NCBI RefSeq assembly: GCF_007993815.1
Contig: NZ_VJWE01000013.1
Coordinates: forward strand, 62,001 to 126,000
Length of the DNA stretch: 64,000 bases
DNA from: Acidovorax delafieldii
GTDB taxonomy: Bacteria > Pseudomonadota > Gammaproteobacteria > Burkholderiales > Burkholderiaceae_C
Reading direction: 5' to 3'
In this document: positions 62,833 to 64,000 of the stretch, in pieces
Numbering within the stretch: the first letter of the stretch is position 1
Layout: each line of letters begins with the position of its first letter
Position numbers and translations under genes: made by a program
Notes under the pieces: generated by a model
The model's database searches: none
What the model was told of the DNA's origin: nothing
What the model saw: the letters and a program-made list of their open reading frames with translations, nothing else

Positions 62833-64000
62833 TGCCCTCCCCCTCCTCCTCCACACCCGCCCGTGGCGCCCCCCGCTCGCTCACGGGACTGCTGCCCTTT
62901 TTGCGCCCTTATCGGGCGCGCATTGCACTGTCGCTGGTGTTCCTGGTGCTGGCGGCATTGGCCACACTGGCGTTTCCCATGGCACTGCGCAATCTCATCG
63001 ATGGAGGCCTGGTCTCTGCAACGGGTGACCGGGGAGCGCAGGCCATGGCCCTTCGCGGGCATTTTGAAGAGCTGTTTGCGGTGGCCATGGCACTGGGCGG
63101 GTTTTCGGCCGCGCGCTTTTATATGGTGAGCTGGCTTGGCGAGCGCGTTACCGCTGACCTGCGCAACGCCGTCTACAGCCATGTGCTGCAGCAAAGCCCC
63201 CAGTTCTTCGAGACCACCCAAACCGGCGAGGTGCTGTCGCGGCTGACGTCGGACACGACGCTGGTGCAGACCGTGGTCGGCTCATCGCTGTCCATGGGGC
63301 TGCGCAATGCGGTTCTGGGTCTGGGTGCCCTGGTCATGCTGGTGTGGACGAATCCCTATGTGATGTCGGTGGTACTGCTGGCCGTCGTGCTGGTGGTGCT
63401 GCCCACGATGTGGATCGGTCGCAGGGTGCGCCGATTGTCACGCGACAGCCAGGACCGCGTGGCCGACTCCAGCGCCATCGCGGCCGAAGTGCTCAACGCC
63501 ATCCCGGTGGTGCAGAGCTATACCGCTGAGCCACGCGAGGCCTCAAGGTTTGCGCGGGCCACGGAAGACGCCTTTCGCGCGGCGGTCAAGCGCACCAAGG
63601 CACGCGCCTTGCTCGTGGCCTTCATCATCATCGCCAACGCGGCCCTTCTGCTGTGGGGGTTGTACCGGGGCACAGAAGCCGTGCTGGCAGGGCAGATGAG
63701 TGCGGGCCACCTGGGCCAGACCGTGGTGTACGTGATTCTGCTGGCGAGCGCGGTGGCAGTATTGGGGGAAGTGTACGGAGACCTGCTGCGTGCTGCCGGT
63801 GCCACCGAGCGCTTGATGGAATTGCTGTCGAGCCGTTCCCCCGTGGCAAACCCTGCGACACCCAAGCGGCTGCCCACTTCGGATCAAGGGCTGGAGGTGC
63901 AGTTTGACAACGTGCAGTTTCACTACCCGTCGCGCCCGAACCAGCCCGCGCTGCAGAACTTCTCTCTGCACCTGTCACCCGGAGAGACCGTGGCACTGGT
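62833..64000 (+). CDS. MsbA-like ABC exporter (half-transporter), 3' truncated by window
   Basis: The first 389 residues of a fused membrane-ATPase half-transporter are present. The membrane domain (about 20-320) begins LPFLRPYRARIALSLVFLVL and shows GEVLSRLTSDTTLVQTVVGS, the intracellular-loop motif of exporters, and EVLNAIPVVQSYTAEPRE. The ATPase domain starts with FDNVQFHYPSRPNQPALQNF and the window ends before Walker A. It is related to MsbA and ABCB10-like proteins; lipid or drug export is likely but not decided. TACACT ends six bases before the ATG, and there is no Shine-Dalgarno sequence. Confidence 0.85.

Overview
The window is about 66% GC by eye and codes densely. Gene order and content point to a betaproteobacterium of the order Burkholderiales, family Comamonadaceae, most like Acidovorax. 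The evidence is the run pyrG-kdsA-DUF1330-eno-ftsB, several orphan Bug/TctC-type periplasmic receptors, an IPTL-CTERM protein, and a short interspersed repeat with TAGCGC cores. This assignment is inference from content; no database search was made. Most of the window is ordinary chromosome. No rRNA, tRNA, CRISPR array, transposase or phage gene was seen.

Layout. 1-4.9 kb: the 3' end of bamC, an MBL-fold hydrolase, small lipoproteins, the ribosomal oxygenase roxA and an SlyD-like isomerase. 5.1-7.3 kb (minus): coaBC, a membrane protein and dut. 7.4-12.6 kb (plus): pyrG, kdsA, DUF1330, eno, ftsB and an unknown gene. 12.6-14.8 kb (minus): a degenerate CZB protein, hslO and a gamma carbonic anhydrase. 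14.9-18.5 kb (plus): a DUF455 protein and two tandem EAL-HDOD paralogues. 18.5-22.6 kb (minus): three Bug receptors and xerD. 22.8-30 kb: an AEC transporter with a lipoprotein esterase, queG divergent from and overlapping tsaE-amiC, a cupin, a chemoreceptor and a glycine-zipper lipoprotein. 30-33.7 kb: a DedA protein, an endonuclease-type mutL and a small outer-membrane-like protein. 33.8-36.8 kb: a GT-C type membrane glycosyltransferase and a methyltransferase, lower in GC. 37-43.4 kb: glpQ, gdhA, and a pilU/PilB-like ATPase pair. 43.5-48.9 kb: two hydrolases, a Bcr/CflA exporter, miaA and an ABC ATPase. 49-57.7 kb: Hsp20, an FtsX-like permease, a surface cassette (IPTL-CTERM protein, collagen-like protein, GT2 glycosyltransferase), a cysteine-synthase-family enzyme and an AttH/CrtC-like protein. 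57.7-62.5 kb (minus): a complete branched-chain amino-acid-type ABC transporter (livG, livF, receptor, livH, livM). The window ends inside an MsbA-like exporter.

Three points stand out. First, a 40-43 bp repeat with conserved TAG trinucleotides occurs at least five times. Four copies lie inside coding regions, always in the phase that keeps the frame open, so the repeat adds a small peptide to an FtsX permease (twice), a DUF455 protein and an unknown protein. A more diverged candidate lies in miaA and a related hairpin lies upstream of eno. Second, an AttEFGH-like module (ATPase, FtsX permease, AttH lipocalin-like protein) looks broken up by an inverted Hsp20 gene and by a surface-protein cassette that has its own promoter and a structured leader. 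Third, several genes without a Shine-Dalgarno sequence have a -10-like hexamer ending 6-7 nt before the start codon, which would fit leaderless transcripts.
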